This document shows, one piece after another, positions 62,857-64,000 of a stretch of DNA of 64,000 nucleotides. A model generated the notes under the pieces. That model searched no databases. It saw only the letters and a list, made by a program, of their open reading frames with translations, and had not been told where the DNA came from. A program made the position numbers and the translations under genes. Origin of the DNA: Methanorbis rubei. Its GTDB lineage: Archaea; Halobacteriota; Methanomicrobia; Methanomicrobiales; Methanocorpusculaceae. Position 1 is the first letter of the stretch. Every line of letters begins with the position of its first letter. The stretch is taken from the NCBI RefSeq assembly GCF_032714495.1, contig NZ_JAWDKB010000004.1:1-64000 (forward strand), given 5' to 3'.

Positions 62857-63451
62857 ACTTCGGAACTTCCGCCTGAGACAGGAGAACATCACGCATCGCA
62901 CCGGACGGAACAGGCATATCATGACCGCACCAGAGCGACTCAATGCGCAGACCTGCAAGCCGGTTCACGGAAGTGACGAGATCAGGATGATTGCCGGTCG
63001 GAAGATCGGTTCTGCCGAACGAACCGTGCGGGAACAGCGTATCCCCTGCGATTAATGCGCCGTCCTCCTCGCGGTAGAGACAGATGCTGCCGCGGGTGTG
63101 ACCCGGGGTATTGATGACCACGAACTCACCGATGCGGTCTCCATCGTTCAGCGGGGTTGCTGAAATGCCTGGGGCATGTTCGCCGAAATGTGTTGAGAGG
63201 CAGAGCGAGTCGTCCGAGAGAAACGCCAGATCGCCTGCACCCACACAGACCTCTGCATCGCAGAGGTCTGCAAGAGCACGGACATTTGCCATATGATCAT
63301 AATGGCCGTGGGTTAAGACGATCGTGGTTATCTGGTCTTTATAGGGGGCGACTGCCGTCACCGGTTGGGAAGCATCGACAAGAATGCTGCCGCATACATA
63401 GGAGTTGGAACGCCAGCCTATCTCACGCAGCCAGCGAATGGGTTCACTCAT
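62849..63451 (-). CDS. MBL-fold metallo-hydrolase
   Basis: A 200-residue metallo-beta-lactamase-fold protein of the glyoxalase II-like size class. Metal motifs are LTHGHYDHMA (HxHxDH, near residue 48), TPGHTRGSICLY (near 115), AGDTLFPHGSFGRTD (near 135) and the final histidine in LWCGHDMPVP. Substrates in this class are thioesters or persulfides; none can be assigned. It overlaps the DUF123 gene by eight bases and is divergent from thiC. Confidence 0.88.
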   Translation of the reverse strand: MSEPIRWLREIGWRSNSYVCGSILVDASQPVTAVAPYKDQITTIVLTHGHYDHMANVRALADLCDAEVCVGAGDLAFLSDDSLCLSTHFGEHAPGISATPLNDGDRIGEFVVINTPGHTRGSICLYREEDGALIAGDTLFPHGSFGRTDLPTGNHPDLVTSVNRLAGLRIESLWCGHDMPVPSGAMRDVLLSQAEVPKYG

Positions 63452-63489
63452 ATATTATAATGAGTCGTGAGGACAAATGATATATTCGA

Positions 63490-64000
63490 ATGCACTCAAT
63501 TCTTCGTGACTGCCGAAACGGTGACCTTGCTGGTCTGATGGAGGCAGCAAAGGCCGAGGGCATGACGCCTGAGGCGCTTGCCGGAAATATTGCCGCGGGC
63601 AGAACAATTCTTCTGAAGAATGCCCGCCGTCCCTACACTCCTTGCGTGATAGGCGAAGGGGCGAGGGTGAAGATCAATGTAAATATCGGAACGTCGGGTC
63701 AGCGATGCGATCCGGCGATGGAAATAGAGAAAGCGAACGCAGCGATTGCGAACGGTGCGGACGCGATTATGGATCTCTCTACCGGCGGCGATCTTGCGGC
63801 GATGCGTAAGGAGATCTTGAAGCTCCCGATTCCGGTCGGAACGGTGCCAATCTACGAGGCGGTCCGGCGTGCGGGCAATGTGATTGATTTGTCTGCTGAT
63901 CTGCTGTTCAAGGTTATCCGCGAGCAGGCTGAGCAGGGTGTGGATTTTATGACGCTGCACTGCGGGGTAAATCTTGAGGTGGTGGAGACGCTGCGTCTGG
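63490..64000 (+). CDS. thiC: Phosphomethylpyrimidine synthase ThiC, N-terminal fragment
   Basis: The first 170 codons lie in the window; the gene runs off the right edge. The start (HSILRDCRNGDLAGLMEAAKAEG), then GRTILLKNARRPYTPCVIGEG, VKINVNIGTSGQRCD and GADAIMDLSTGGD, are typical of archaeal ThiC, the radical SAM enzyme that turns aminoimidazole ribotide into the thiamin pyrimidine. The C-terminal cluster motif is outside. No TPP riboswitch is visible in the short 38-base leader shared with the divergent MBL gene. Confidence 0.92.
   Translation, partial: MHSILRDCRNGDLAGLMEAAKAEGMTPEALAGNIAAGRTILLKNARRPYTPCVIGEGARVKINVNIGTSGQRCDPAMEIEKANAAIANGADAIMDLSTGGDLAAMRKEILKLPIPVGTVPIYEAVRRAGNVIDLSADLLFKVIREQAEQGVDFMTLHCGVNLEVVETLRL

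Noticed and set aside
63452-63489. TPP riboswitch before thiC
   Set aside because: The leader is only 38 bases between divergent genes, too short for the element.

Overview
The window comes from a hydrogen/formate-using methanogenic archaeon, most likely of the order Methanomicrobiales; a Methanocorpusculum-like genome is my best guess from gene content and moderate GC, not from any search. The evidence is a complete operon for the first step of methanogenesis (formylmethanofuran dehydrogenase) fused with heterodisulfide reductase and MvhD, methanogenesis marker protein 11, the F420 biosynthesis gene cofG, archaeal S12/S7/EF-2, Tsr3, and a formate dehydrogenase start at the left edge. Coding DNA is close-packed and moderately GC-rich; many of the longer gaps are AT-rich and filled with repeats.

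Layout. 1-3217: the fdhA start, a rubredoxin and a coiled-coil protein on the minus strand, then a cysteine desulfurase and FdhD on the plus strand, which together make and sulfurate formate dehydrogenase. 3998-7060: a sulfur cluster (split YeeE/YedE transporter, TusA-like carrier, small protein, OsmC, small sulfite-reductase-like protein). 7343-17279, minus strand: fwdG-fwdF-hdrC-hdrB-hdrA-mvhD-fwdD-fwdB-fwdA-fwdC, which links CoM-S-S-CoB reduction to CO2 reduction. 17802-22544: two Mmp11-family genes, a radical SAM protein, a Cys-rich unknown, endonuclease IV and DUF3781. 22806-34436: mixed housekeeping genes, including a TudS-deoxyribosyltransferase fusion, Tsr3, UbiB, Hcp, a cation efflux protein, Nudix, a hydroxyacid dehydrogenase and GNAT. 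34652-37535: queDEC for preQ0/archaeosine and a PLP decarboxylase. 37738-40990: rps12-rps7-fusA with a structured leader and a good terminator. 41210-51834: a secreted chagasin-type inhibitor, PHP, purC, cofG, cardiolipin synthase, a flavodoxin, a frameshifted GNAT and ileS. 51923-57966: an accessory stretch with an AlbA_2/Schlafen-like protein, HAD, RelB-YafQ, a primase/helicase-like relic and a giant inverted repeat. 58053-59473: peptide deformylase and methionyl-tRNA formyltransferase. 59698-62856: a probable horizontally acquired cluster (Fpg, SPL-like radical SAM, DUF1848) plus DUF123. The window ends with an MBL hydrolase and the start of thiC.

The two most notable things are these. First, an intact two-gene def-fmt operon is present, a bacterial-type N-formylmethionine module in an organism whose domain normally starts proteins with unformylated methionine. 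Second, at least three families of dispersed, hairpin-forming, non-coding repeats fill many of the longer intergenic gaps and in two places run into the 3' ends of genes. No tRNA, rRNA or CRISPR array was found.
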